NCBI GenBank assembly: GCA_905236675.1
Contig: CAJOND010000019.1
Location: forward strand, 1 to 34,962
From: Candidatus Rifleibacteriota bacterium
GTDB taxonomy: Bacteria > Muiribacteriota > Ozemobacteria > Ozemobacterales > Ozemobacteraceae
Length of the DNA: 34,962 nucleotides
Reading direction: 5' to 3'
The position numbers and the translations under genes are program-made. The notes below the pieces were generated by a model. The model made no database searches and was not told where the DNA came from. It saw only the letters and a program-made list of their open reading frames with translations. This document shows positions 8,595 to 16,035 of this stretch, in pieces (position 1 is the stretch's first letter; every line of letters starts with the position of its first letter).

Positions 8595-9194
8595 ATGAAT
8601 ATGCAAAAGAAAGAAAAAGATTTAATAGAGTTAAATATTCAAGATATTGTTTTCGCTGTTTGCTTTTGCGATTTTGTTTTATTAGCATTTACGGATTTAA
8701 GTCTAATTATATTATTCGATCTAATAATCTTATTTATATTTATAATAATTAACAAATATCTACCGGGTTTAGAAATAGTAGAATTCAAAAAAGATAATGA
8801 CAACATTGAAGAATACAAGTCGAGTTTAGACGAAAAAACGAGAATAGATAATAAAATCAATAAACTTTTTAACAATATGGGTATTAAACGAAATCAAGTC
8901 AAAAAAAGCAACTCTGTTATATTGAATGGCTTAGGGAACAAAAATTCTCCCCCCACCCTTGCAGTTCAAATCACTCAGAACAATAATTCCATTTTTGAAT
9001 CTAAAACAGAACCTAAAATATTAATTGAACAATCTTCCGAACCAGTTAATAATCATTTTGATGAAGTTGAAGACGAAACAGTAACAAACAATACCAATAA
9101 AGATACTTCTTTCCTTGAAGTCCCAAAGTTTATTGAAGTTCCAAAATTATTTGGTCAGGCCGATGATACCGAAAACATGAAAAAAGAAGAATAA
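8595..9194 (+). CDS. Membrane-anchored protein with polar tail, unknown
   Basis: This 199-aa protein has two close hydrophobic segments near the N-terminus (about residues 18-36 and 38-55; LSLIILFDLIILFIFIIIN), then a 140-residue Asn/Glu/Lys-rich region likely to be disordered. That region includes a small internal repeat (FLEVPKFIEVPKLF). It heads the TerB/paralogous-membrane-protein cluster and shares its architecture (membrane N-terminus, polar tail), but it lacks the GN-x-E and QI-x-Y tail motifs of the paralogues. No family is recognised. AGGG precedes the ATG, and a second in-frame ATG lies two codons on. Confidence 0.65.
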   Translation: MNMQKKEKDLIELNIQDIVFAVCFCDFVLLAFTDLSLIILFDLIILFIFIIINKYLPGLEIVEFKKDNDNIEEYKSSLDEKTRIDNKINKLFNNMGIKRNQVKKSNSVILNGLGNKNSPPTLAVQITQNNNSIFESKTEPKILIEQSSEPVNNHFDEVEDETVTNNTNKDTSFLEVPKFIEVPKLFGQADDTENMKKEE

Positions 9195-9265
9195 AATATA
9201 TTAATATCTTAAAATTATTTTGTTTTTATTATAAAATAATGATTGCAATAAGGAGATGCTTTTAA

Positions 9266-9685
9266 ATGATATATCACGAAGACAATTGCGATTTTACAAA
9301 TTTTTCAGAATTTGAATTCATTTCTGGGACAGATTTACTTAAACTTACCATATCAGTAATGCTTGCAGATGGTAAAATAGATCCAAACGAATATGACTTG
9401 ATTAGAAAATTATCTACATTAAAACATATTACAGAAAAAGAAATTCAAAAAAATATTGATGAATTGAAAGCTATGGATAATCCTATAGAATATGTCCTAG
9501 ACAACTCAACTATGAACCTGGATGAAAATATTCTTCGTTATCTTATAGAAATAGCCACCTCTGACGGCAATCTAGATGAGAAAGAAGTTAAATTGCTTTC
9601 AAAATTTGGAGAATTGCTGGAAGTATCTTCAAGTAAACTAAATAATATGATTAAAAAAGCAATTGAAAAACACAAAAAATGTTAA
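9266..9685 (+). CDS. TerB-like cytoplasmic protein
   Basis: This 139-aa helical protein shows the two internal halves of a TerB-like domain, each with an acidic D-G-x-(I/L)-D-x-x-E motif: LADGKIDPNEYDLI (about 33-46) and TSDGNLDEKEVKLL (about 93-106). In TerB such acidic residues bind metal, and TerB-like domains occur in membrane-associated stress modules. AAGGAG lies upstream of the ATG. Its stop overlaps the start of the next membrane protein (ATGTTAA, 7 nt), so the two are translationally coupled and may interact. A second TerB-like domain is found in the 12453-13865 product. Confidence 0.75.
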   Translation: MIYHEDNCDFTNFSEFEFISGTDLLKLTISVMLADGKIDPNEYDLIRKLSTLKHITEKEIQKNIDELKAMDNPIEYVLDNSTMNLDENILRYLIEIATSDGNLDEKEVKLLSKFGELLEVSSSKLNNMIKKAIEKHKKC

Positions 9686-10623
9686 TCCCAATAATAATAT
9701 ATGTTCTTTTAGTTATTGCTAATGCTTTCGCATTATATGCTTCATATAATAAAGTATATACACAGAATGAATTAGCTGGCTATTTTATTGTTATATTATT
9801 TATAGATTTAATATCATTAATTTGGGGACTTTATATACCAGCAAAAAATTATTATAACGATAACTTAAAAAATGAGTTCATAAGATTTAAAGCCTATGCA
9901 CTTGTATTTTTTTTTGAAATAAATATTTATGGTTTTTATGTTTTTATTAACAAATTACAATCACCTTTTTATTTTAACTGCTTTTTAGGATGCCTTTCTT
10001 TAATAGACATCCTAATGGGTGGGTATTTTATCCATATATTATGTAATGGGAAAAAACGATACTTAAATATTGATATGACAGGAATAAAAGAGGCAATTAT
10101 ATCCTTAATTATAATAATTATAGTTAATTCACCGTTTATTTATATCTGGAATAAAAAATACTTAACTAAAGATCAATTCACATATATAATTAGTTTCTTT
10201 AATTTGATCTTTTTCTCTTTTGTAGCGGTTATCTTTAATAAATCAGATTTAATTTCCGAAAGATTGGGAAAAGAAAGAGAGAAAGAAAGAGAAAAAGAAA
10301 GAGAAAGACTTAAAAATGAAGGAATAGATTTAGGGAATGTAGAAAGCAGTATTGATGAGAATTTATACGAAGCAGAAGCAAGAAGAAGAGATATAGAAAG
10401 AGACTATAATAGAGATAGGAATATATATAGAGATGGGAATATATATGAATCTGAAGATGAAAGCGGAAACATTGATTCTGCAACAGAACAATTTAATTTT
10501 TCAAACAATACAAGACAAAAATCTATTAATAACATTAATCAGCACAAAAATAATTACAAAACAGAAAAGAAAGTGAAAAATATCAGTCAGATTGACTATA
10601 ATAGAAAAAATAATCTCTGTTAA
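9679..10623 (+). CDS. Paralogous membrane protein A with charged repeat tail
   Basis: The N-terminal two thirds (residues 1-195) carry about six hydrophobic segments, starting LIPIIIYVLLVIANAFALYA. The last 120 residues are highly charged: a (KERE)n block from a 12-nt tandem repeat, then RDRNIYRDGNIYESED, GN-(V/I)-(E/D) motifs and a final QIDYNRKNN. The tail motifs recur in the four other paralogues of this cluster (10666, 11567, 14075, 14821), defining a family I do not recognise. It overlaps the TerB gene by 7 nt. The membrane half suggests an inner-membrane protein with the tail probably in the cytoplasm; the function is unknown. Confidence 0.7.
   Translation: MLIPIIIYVLLVIANAFALYASYNKVYTQNELAGYFIVILFIDLISLIWGLYIPAKNYYNDNLKNEFIRFKAYALVFFFEINIYGFYVFINKLQSPFYFNCFLGCLSLIDILMGGYFIHILCNGKKRYLNIDMTGIKEAIISLIIIIIVNSPFIYIWNKKYLTKDQFTYIISFFNLIFFSFVAVIFNKSDLISERLGKEREKEREKERERLKNEGIDLGNVESSIDENLYEAEARRRDIERDYNRDRNIYRDGNIYESEDESGNIDSATEQFNFSNNTRQKSINNINQHKNNYKTEKKVKNISQIDYNRKNNLC
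10268..10309 (+). repeat. GAAAGA-type tandem repeat coding for KERE units
   Basis: Imperfect tandem copies of a 12-nt purine unit (based on GAAAGAGAAAAA) encode alternating Lys-Glu-Arg-Glu at the start of the tail of protein A. All unit changes keep the reading frame. Confidence 0.7.
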
Positions 10624-10665
10624 CAGTTAAACGGATTACCAATCTCTCAATTAGAATAAAAAACA

Positions 10666-11541
10666 ATGAAATCAATAAAACTAATATTAAGCTTTATATT
10701 CCTGGTTTTTATTAATGCTTTTGTCTTTAATGCTTACCTTACTAATCTTATTTCAACTAATTTATTTGCCAGTCTTTTTGGAATTCTACTATTCTTAGAT
10801 TTGTTAACATTATTTTTGGGATTTGTCTTTCCAACCTGGAGCTATATTAAGTTTAACTTTTCAAATGAGAAAAAGATATATCATTTTTTGGGTTTTAGTT
10901 TATTAATAACCATAGATTTTTTTTGTTTTCACGTTATAAACAACAGATTACTTCTTAATGTCATTCTAAATATTCTTTTTACGGGAGCATTATTATTAAA
11001 CTTAATTTCTGGATGTTATATTGTCAGTCTAATATATAAAAGCTTAAAAACCTATTATGATATAGATTTTGAAAATAAATTAGTGAAAACTATCTCTATA
11101 CTATTTCTTTGCCAGCTTCCATTTCTTGTGCCCTTTGTAAGAGGAATATTAAGTATACCAAATTTACTTACCATAGAAATTACTTTATGTATTATATTTG
11201 CTCCAATTCTTTTATTAATGAATATTAGTCAACCAAAAAAAGAAGAAAACGATAATGAAGGATATGAATACAATGATTTAGAAGAAAAAGGAAATATAGA
11301 AAATGAAGACAATACGTTTGATGAGGAACAAGGGAATACAGAAAATGAAGGAAATAAAATATATGATGAGGAACAAGGGAATACAGAATCTGTTTCCAAT
11401 CAATATAGTTTTTCTAAGAAAGATAGCGATAAAGAAATAAGCTATAATAATCAGTCCAAATTAAGTAAAAAATTAAATAATAGTAAAACTACGCAAATTG
11501 AATACTGCCCAGAGAACTCAACTCCATTAGAAAATAAATAA
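10666..11541 (+). CDS. Paralogous membrane protein B with acidic repeat tail
   Basis: The 291-aa protein has about six hydrophobic segments in residues 1-190 (for example FGILLFLDLLTLFLGFVFP, matching the second segment of protein A). An acidic tail follows with KGNIEN, QGNTEN and QGNTES, then EISYNNQSKLS and QIEYCPENS. The last pieces are the family's I-x-Y-x-NQ and QI-x-Y motifs. Two copies of a 24-nt sequence encode DEEQGNTE twice. There is no convincing ribosome binding site before the ATG, which lies 42 nt after protein A, so translation may depend on coupling. The role is unknown; it belongs to the TerB-linked paralogue family. Confidence 0.68.
   Translation: MKSIKLILSFIFLVFINAFVFNAYLTNLISTNLFASLFGILLFLDLLTLFLGFVFPTWSYIKFNFSNEKKIYHFLGFSLLITIDFFCFHVINNRLLLNVILNILFTGALLLNLISGCYIVSLIYKSLKTYYDIDFENKLVKTISILFLCQLPFLVPFVRGILSIPNLLTIEITLCIIFAPILLLMNISQPKKEENDNEGYEYNDLEEKGNIENEDNTFDEEQGNTENEGNKIYDEEQGNTESVSNQYSFSKKDSDKEISYNNQSKLSKKLNNSKTTQIEYCPENSTPLENK
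11320..11388 (+). repeat. Perfect 24-nt direct repeat in the tail of gene B
   Basis: Identical 24-nt copies at 11320-11343 and 11365-11388, spaced 45 nt (15 codons), encode DEEQGNTE twice in frame. This suggests tail growth by in-frame duplication. Confidence 0.85.
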
Positions 11542-11566
11542 TAAATAAAAGGAAATAATAAAAAGC

Positions 11567-12340
11567 ATGCATTTAAAAAAAAGTTTTTTCCCAGCGATTA
11601 TAAATAGTCTTTTTTATATTTTTTCTTTAGTTTTAATTAATCTACTGCACTTATTTGTTTATAATACATTTAGACATTTTATTCCTCTTTGTTATTTCCT
11701 TTATGTCAAAGTAATTATTACAAACATTCTTGGTATTTATCTTATTAAAAATATTTTTTTTGATGATTTAACTGGCAATTATAATGAAATAAATAGATTT
11801 AAAATAATCTTTAAAAGAATTAAATCATTTGTAAAACTGGATTTAGTAATATTAATAGGCAATTTAATATTTATTGCCCTTTTAAGCAAAGGCTTTACTA
11901 ATGATTATATTTTGATAATTGAAAGAGGAGTTTACATACTTACATTTTTCAATGGATTATTTACTCCAATATTCTTTAAGATTTTTATTAAAGAAAATGA
12001 AAGAATAAACTCTGAGTATAGGCAAGAAAAAGAAGCGAATACAAAGTCTAAATATAATACTAAAAAAAGAAATAATTATGATAAATACATAGAAACAGAA
12101 GAACAAGGGAACATTGAAAGCGAAGAAAATGGGAATATATACGAAGATGTCAGAGGAAGCTTTGAATCAGCTCCAAAACAACATAATTTTTCTAACAAAG
12201 ATAACCTAGATGACATGAGCTACGATAACCAGTCTAGTATTAATGGTATGTCAAAACAAAATGAGATAAAACAAATTGGATATAGTCAAGGCAACTCTAT
12301 TAAAACAAGAAAGCAGGAAAGGAATTCTCAAAAAATATGA
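11567..12340 (+). CDS. Paralogous membrane protein C with polar repeat tail
   Basis: A 257-aa protein with four to five hydrophobic segments (about 9-30, 42-62, 88-108, 120-145), then a polar tail from about residue 147. The tail shows the family marks: EEQGNIESEENGNIYED, HNFSNKDN, MSYDNQSS and QIGYSQGNS. AAGGAA precedes the ATG. It follows gene B by 25 nt, so TerB-A-B-C (9266-12340) probably form one operon. It is convergent with the TerB-domain gene at 12453. No known family is recognised. Confidence 0.68.
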   Translation: MHLKKSFFPAIINSLFYIFSLVLINLLHLFVYNTFRHFIPLCYFLYVKVIITNILGIYLIKNIFFDDLTGNYNEINRFKIIFKRIKSFVKLDLVILIGNLIFIALLSKGFTNDYILIIERGVYILTFFNGLFTPIFFKIFIKENERINSEYRQEKEANTKSKYNTKKRNNYDKYIETEEQGNIESEENGNIYEDVRGSFESAPKQHNFSNKDNLDDMSYDNQSSINGMSKQNEIKQIGYSQGNSIKTRKQERNSQKI

Positions 12341-12452
12341 AGTAAAAAAAACAAATACATCCACTTTTATATTATGAATATTGTTATTCTATGAACTATT
12401 TCTATGATATAATCCAGTTCTAGTGAATAAAACTCAATATAATAAACAATAT

Positions 12453-13865
12453 TTATTTCTTATAATTCTTTTTTTCTTCTTCAAAAAATAATTTGATTTG
12501 TTGTTCGTTGTAATTCATCTTTTTTGCAGCAAGCCTAATTAGTTCCAGTTCTTCTTTTGCTATTATACCATCGGCAAAAGCTACACGAATCAGATTATGC
12601 ATTAATTCGTCATTCTTTGGTAGCCATGCTTCTTTTAAAGATTTCAACAGATTATTTTTCTCTTTAATCAATGTACTAACAAATTCTTCTATTTGTTCTT
12701 TTTTCAATCCTAGTTTTAAACCATAATTAAGAATGATTCTGAACTCATCTTTGTATACTTTTCCATCCGTAATCATCATTGCGGTTAACCAGGTAACCTG
12801 TTCCAAAGGATCAATGTAACTACTGGTTTCGGTAGATTTTTCTTCAGCTGACGCTTCATCTGAGGCAGAAACACCCTGAACGATATTTGATTTCTTAACA
12901 ACAGATGATTCGGAACTAGTTTTTGCTTCTGAAACTGATTCTTTATTGAGACTGGAATTAGTTTTTTCTATATTTGATTCAGCGTTTTTAGATATTTGAG
13001 TCTTTTTATCTGCGTTTTTGAATTTGGTTTCCTGTGCAGTCAAAAACATTGCAAGTTCATCTTGAGGACTATCGGGTAGTAATGAAGGATCATCGCTATT
13101 ATTATCTTTATTTGCATCTTGAACAATTTGATTAGCTATAGACGAAATCTTTTTATACATTTCCTGTTTTTTAGCCAAATCAATCTGTTCACTACAAACA
13201 ACCATAAAGTAATTACTTTCACCATAAAATCTAATATCTGAAGATTTAGACATTTGCAGAGACAATAGTTTCAAAATATCAATTCCATCTAAATCACGTT
13301 CTGAAGGTAAATGCTTTCTATCTAACTTACAAAATTCCTTTCTTAGTTTTGGTGAAAGGAATACATTTATATCTGATTCAGAATCTCCCTCAAGTAAGTA
13401 TGAAGAGTCAAATTCCTTATCAACATTTTTTAAATCAATCCTTTTCCCTTTAAATAAAGAAAAATCTAACAAGCCTTGCTTATCTCTCATTTCAAAAGTG
13501 GGGATTCTGACAGTGTTAAATTTGAAAAGATAAAAAGACTTAGTAACAGTTAATGGAAGTGGAATGGGAATCTGATTAATTCTCTCCCATTGAAATACAT
13601 AATAATCACCCCAGATTATATTCCAGTTCTTTTCTTGGAACTCCAGATAATTGATTAATGAACCCTTTTTGAAAACTTTTTGAAAAGGAATCTCTTGCAC
13701 ACTTTTGGAATCAAATTTTTCAGAAAACTTATACTTTTTCTGGAAAGCATAATCTTCTAATTCATTCTTTTTCTTTTTGTTAGTCTGAATACGAATCCAA
13801 AATACAGCAGCAACAATTGCTATAAAGATTAGAGCAAATATTTGCGTAAAGAATCCTTCTTCCAT
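12453..13865 (-). CDS. Membrane-anchored protein with C-terminal TerB-like domain
   Basis: The 470-aa product has one N-terminal transmembrane helix (about 6-24, IFALIFIAIVAAVFWI) followed by a basic stop-transfer KKKKN. A globular beta-rich domain covers about 60-250, resembling proteins that read membrane or phospholipid signals but not assignable. A Ser/Glu/Lys-rich linker covers about 265-345. The C-terminal TerB-like domain (about 350-470) has two acidic motifs, MITDGKVYKDEF and FADGIIAKEELELI. The single helix suggests the TerB domain faces the cytoplasm. It lies opposite to and between paralogues C and D, so TerB proteins bracket the paralogue family. It could be a membrane sensor for the cluster; this is inference. 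Confidence 0.72.
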   Translation of the reverse strand: MEEGFFTQIFALIFIAIVAAVFWIRIQTNKKKKNELEDYAFQKKYKFSEKFDSKSVQEIPFQKVFKKGSLINYLEFQEKNWNIIWGDYYVFQWERINQIPIPLPLTVTKSFYLFKFNTVRIPTFEMRDKQGLLDFSLFKGKRIDLKNVDKEFDSSYLLEGDSESDINVFLSPKLRKEFCKLDRKHLPSERDLDGIDILKLLSLQMSKSSDIRFYGESNYFMVVCSEQIDLAKKQEMYKKISSIANQIVQDANKDNNSDDPSLLPDSPQDELAMFLTAQETKFKNADKKTQISKNAESNIEKTNSSLNKESVSEAKTSSESSVVKKSNIVQGVSASDEASAEEKSTETSSYIDPLEQVTWLTAMMITDGKVYKDEFRIILNYGLKLGLKKEQIEEFVSTLIKEKNNLLKSLKEAWLPKNDELMHNLIRVAFADGIIAKEELELIRLAAKKMNYNEQQIKLFFEEEKKNYKK

Positions 13866-14013
13866 AATATAATTTAATCCTTATTAACTATATTGCTCAT
13901 ATTATACATTATATTCAGCTAAAATAAATGCAATATTTAATGATTTCATAAATTTACTTTCAATGATTATAAAAAATAAGTAGTATATTATTGAAAAGTG
14001 AATACTGTTATGA

Positions 14014-14042
14014 TTGATAAATAGTTAGATTATATTTATAAT
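14014..14042 (+). promoter_or_regulatory. Promoter of paralogue D
   Basis: TTGATA (14014-14019), 17-nt spacer, TATAAT (14037-14042). It lies 32 nt before the ATG at 14075, which supports that ATG as the true start of gene D and not a later one after the frame break. Confidence 0.7.
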
Positions 14043-14074
14043 AAGAAGAATCAATTAATTAGAGTATAAAATAA

Positions 14075-14730
14075 ATGAATTTTAAAACAAGTATAATTAC
14101 TATAATTTCATTATTCCTTATAAATGTTTCATTAAGTTATTATTTTAGAAATACTGATAAGGATTATTTTTTTTCGTTTTTTTGTTTATTCTTTTTGTAA
14201 ATTCTATGTCAATGTTTTGTTTGACTTCAAATTCAATATTATTTGATTCTAATAAACCCATAAGAAGTATCTGCTTATTTCTAATAGTATTCAATACAAT
14301 GCTTGTTCCGGTTACTACTGTAAGTATGAAAAATTCAAATCAAAAACAGTTATTTATTATCGTTATTGGAGGAATTAACTTATTGATTGATCCATTATTA
14401 CTAATAAGTATGAAACCCAGGCCTACAATTGATTCTAAAAAAATATTTAGACAAGGTTATGAAAATAGAGACGTTGGAAATATTGAGGAAGATGGGAATG
14501 AAAATTTTAATAACCAAGCTTATTATAGAAACGTCGATGATGAAGAATATGGAAATACCGAAGCTAATTCTGGACTAAACAAATTCTCTAAATCAGATGA
14601 TATTAAAGAGATAGAATATAAGAATCAGACAAAAATCGAAAAAAATTCAAAAGGGAAAAAACTTAATCAAATAGCTTATAATCAAGGTAATACTGTTAAT
14701 AAATATAAAAAGTCAGAATATGATATTTAA
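14075..14730 (+). pseudogene. Paralogous membrane protein D, interrupted by a -1 shift at a T8 tract
   Basis: A frame opening MNFKTSIITIISLFLINVSL at 14075 ends at a TAA near 14200. A second frame, open from 14161 to 14730, continues the membrane protein (FVNSMSMFCLTSNS...) into the family tail: DVGNIEEDGN, EYGNTEAN, EIEYKNQTKI and QIAYNQGN. The two join by a -1 shift within 14167-14174 (eight T), where the upstream frame reads TAT TTT TTT, a T_TTT_TTT slippery heptamer. The joined product is about 218 aa, shorter than A-C, with four hydrophobic segments. It may be a broken gene, a phase-variable gene, a product of transcriptional or ribosomal slippage, or a base-call error in the homopolymer. 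A clean promoter remains upstream, so it may still be expressed. Confidence 0.68.
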
Positions 14731-14776
14731 AAACAAGAAATTAATAAAATTGGTTTCAATACAAATGAGTGATAAA

Positions 14777-14785
14777 TGATATAAT
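14777..14785 (+). promoter_or_regulatory. Extended -10 promoter of paralogue E
   Basis: TGATATAAT is a perfect extended -10 (TG, one base, TATAAT at 14780-14785). The -35 region is poor. Initiation near 14792 would leave about 29 nt before the ATG at 14821. Confidence 0.55.
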
Positions 14786-14820
14786 AGTTTGATAGAAAAA
14801 GTAATTAAATAGGTTATAAA

Positions 14821-15716
14821 ATGTATTTTATTCATGAATTACCTTTAATATTAATAATAATAAATATTATAGCAATCTTTCTTTGTTTTTTTATCGATTG
14901 AAACAAATTAGCCCTGTTTTTACTTTTTTATCTATTATGTCTCTTATTAACTTAAGATTTATATTTGATTTTTCTAACACCGACATTTCTCAATTCATTA
15001 CAATGAATTGTGTTCTTGGTCTTTTGTTTTTCATAATATCGTTTGCTTTCCCAAATAAAAAAAACAAAACAAACGAAAAAGAAGAAAAACCATCATTCAG
15101 TGAGTCTTTTTTTGAGAAAATCATAAAACCAATATTATTAAGTATTCCTTTATTTCCATTTCTTTTTATTGCTATCAAACTAATTTTTTTATTCCTTGAG
15201 GAAATTGTTTTAGTTACTTATTTCGGTCCTCTTCCCAACAAATTTACCAATGGTATGAGTAGACTTAGTGTTACTTTATCCATATATTTGTCTCTTTTAA
15301 TATTTGGAAGGAAAGCAGACAAAGCAAAAACAACTGAAGAACAAGACTACTCAAAAGATGAAAGCAGTAAAAAAGCTGATTCTGCAAAAAAGAAAGAGAA
15401 AGAAGAAGAATATGGTAATAACCATGATGATGAGGATGAGGAAGAAGAAGAATATGGTAATAACTATGAGGATGAGGAAGAAACTGGGAATATATAAAGT
15501 GATAATGATGGTATATCGGATGAAGAAGGGGGAGATACCGAGTCTTCTTACGAACCATATTTTTTCTCTAATAATGAAAGAACTAGCTTACTTAAACATA
15601 ACTTCAAATCTGATATAATTGATGAAAAAACAAAAAGAGAAAACATAAAGCAAATCGATTATAATCATAATAAGCCAATAAAAATAGACAAGAAGAAAAA
15701 AATCAAAAATAAATAA
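14821..15716 (+). pseudogene. Paralogous membrane protein E, interrupted by a -1 shift and an in-frame stop
   Basis: The frame from the ATG at 14821 (MYFIHELPLILIIINIIAIF) ends at a TGA at 14899-14901. The continuing membrane protein (YRLKQISPVFTFLSIMSLIN...) is in the -1 frame from the T7 tract 14886-14892, again at TGT TTT TTT (T_TTT_TTT). That frame stops at TAA 15495-15497 just after ETGNI. The same frame then stays open to 15716 and encodes the rest of the family tail (SDNDGISDEEGG..., FFSNNERT, KQIDYNHNKP). Restoring both breaks gives about 297 aa with the complete family layout. Gene A has the same region as GGGAATATATATGAA; here three bases are missing, turning TAT GAA into TAA. It is most likely a decaying paralogue. 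Confidence 0.68.
15402..15464 (+). repeat. 21-nt direct repeat in the tail of gene E
   Basis: Identical 21-nt copies at 15402-15422 and 15444-15464, spaced 42 nt (14 codons), each encode EEEYGNN in frame, the same mode of tail expansion as in gene B. Confidence 0.8.
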
Positions 15717-15855
15717 AAAAAACAAAATGATTATAACCAAGAAAAGAGTCATTATTATAATCATTTTGTGTATTTCCTGACTCTTCATAGTTATCTAAAG
15801 AACCATGATAAAGCTGTAGCTCTTTACCTTTATTTTTGTAATCTTTATTATTCAT
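15703..15855 (-). pseudogene. Possible tail fragment of the paralogue family, 50 codons
   Basis: A 50-codon minus-strand frame (ATG at 15855) reads MNNKDYKNKGKELQLYHG and then LDNYEESGNTQNDYNNDSF, which resembles the polar tails (EESGNT-type) of the neighbouring paralogues. It has no good ribosome binding site, passes through a large hairpin and overlaps the end of gene E. It may be a leftover fragment or pure chance in AT-rich sequence. Confidence 0.25.
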
Positions 15856-16035
15856 AATTGAATATTACAACAATTTGAAAGATAATTAACAAATATAATA
15901 TAGAACGAACACAATGAGATTAAAATTGAAAGATAATTCGACAGCAGAATAATTATATAGTAGAATATTTTCAGATGAACTGGCACGACACTGCAATGAC
16001 GATATTGGCAGAGATTAACGATAAATTATATAATT
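15717..16035. other. Intergenic stretch with a long hairpin (319 nt)
   Basis: A 15-bp perfect inverted repeat (15722-15736 with 15755-15769, loop 18 nt) lies directly after gene E and could act as a terminator or protect an RNA end. The rest is AT-rich and holds only the doubtful 50-codon minus frame. No clear promoter for the lipoprotein at 16036 was found. Confidence 0.6.
15722..15769. terminator. Hairpin after gene E
   Basis: A 15-bp perfect stem beginning ACAAAATGATTATAA (15722-15736), an 18-nt loop and the complementary arm (15755-15769). The T-tract after it is weak, so it may be a terminator of moderate strength or a processing signal. Confidence 0.5.

Noticed and set aside
15271..15618. 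His/Tyr/Leu-rich minus frame and Met/Lys-rich plus frame over the tail of gene E
   Set aside because: Low-complexity shadows of the GAA/GAT repeats; the family tail motifs are in the third frame only.
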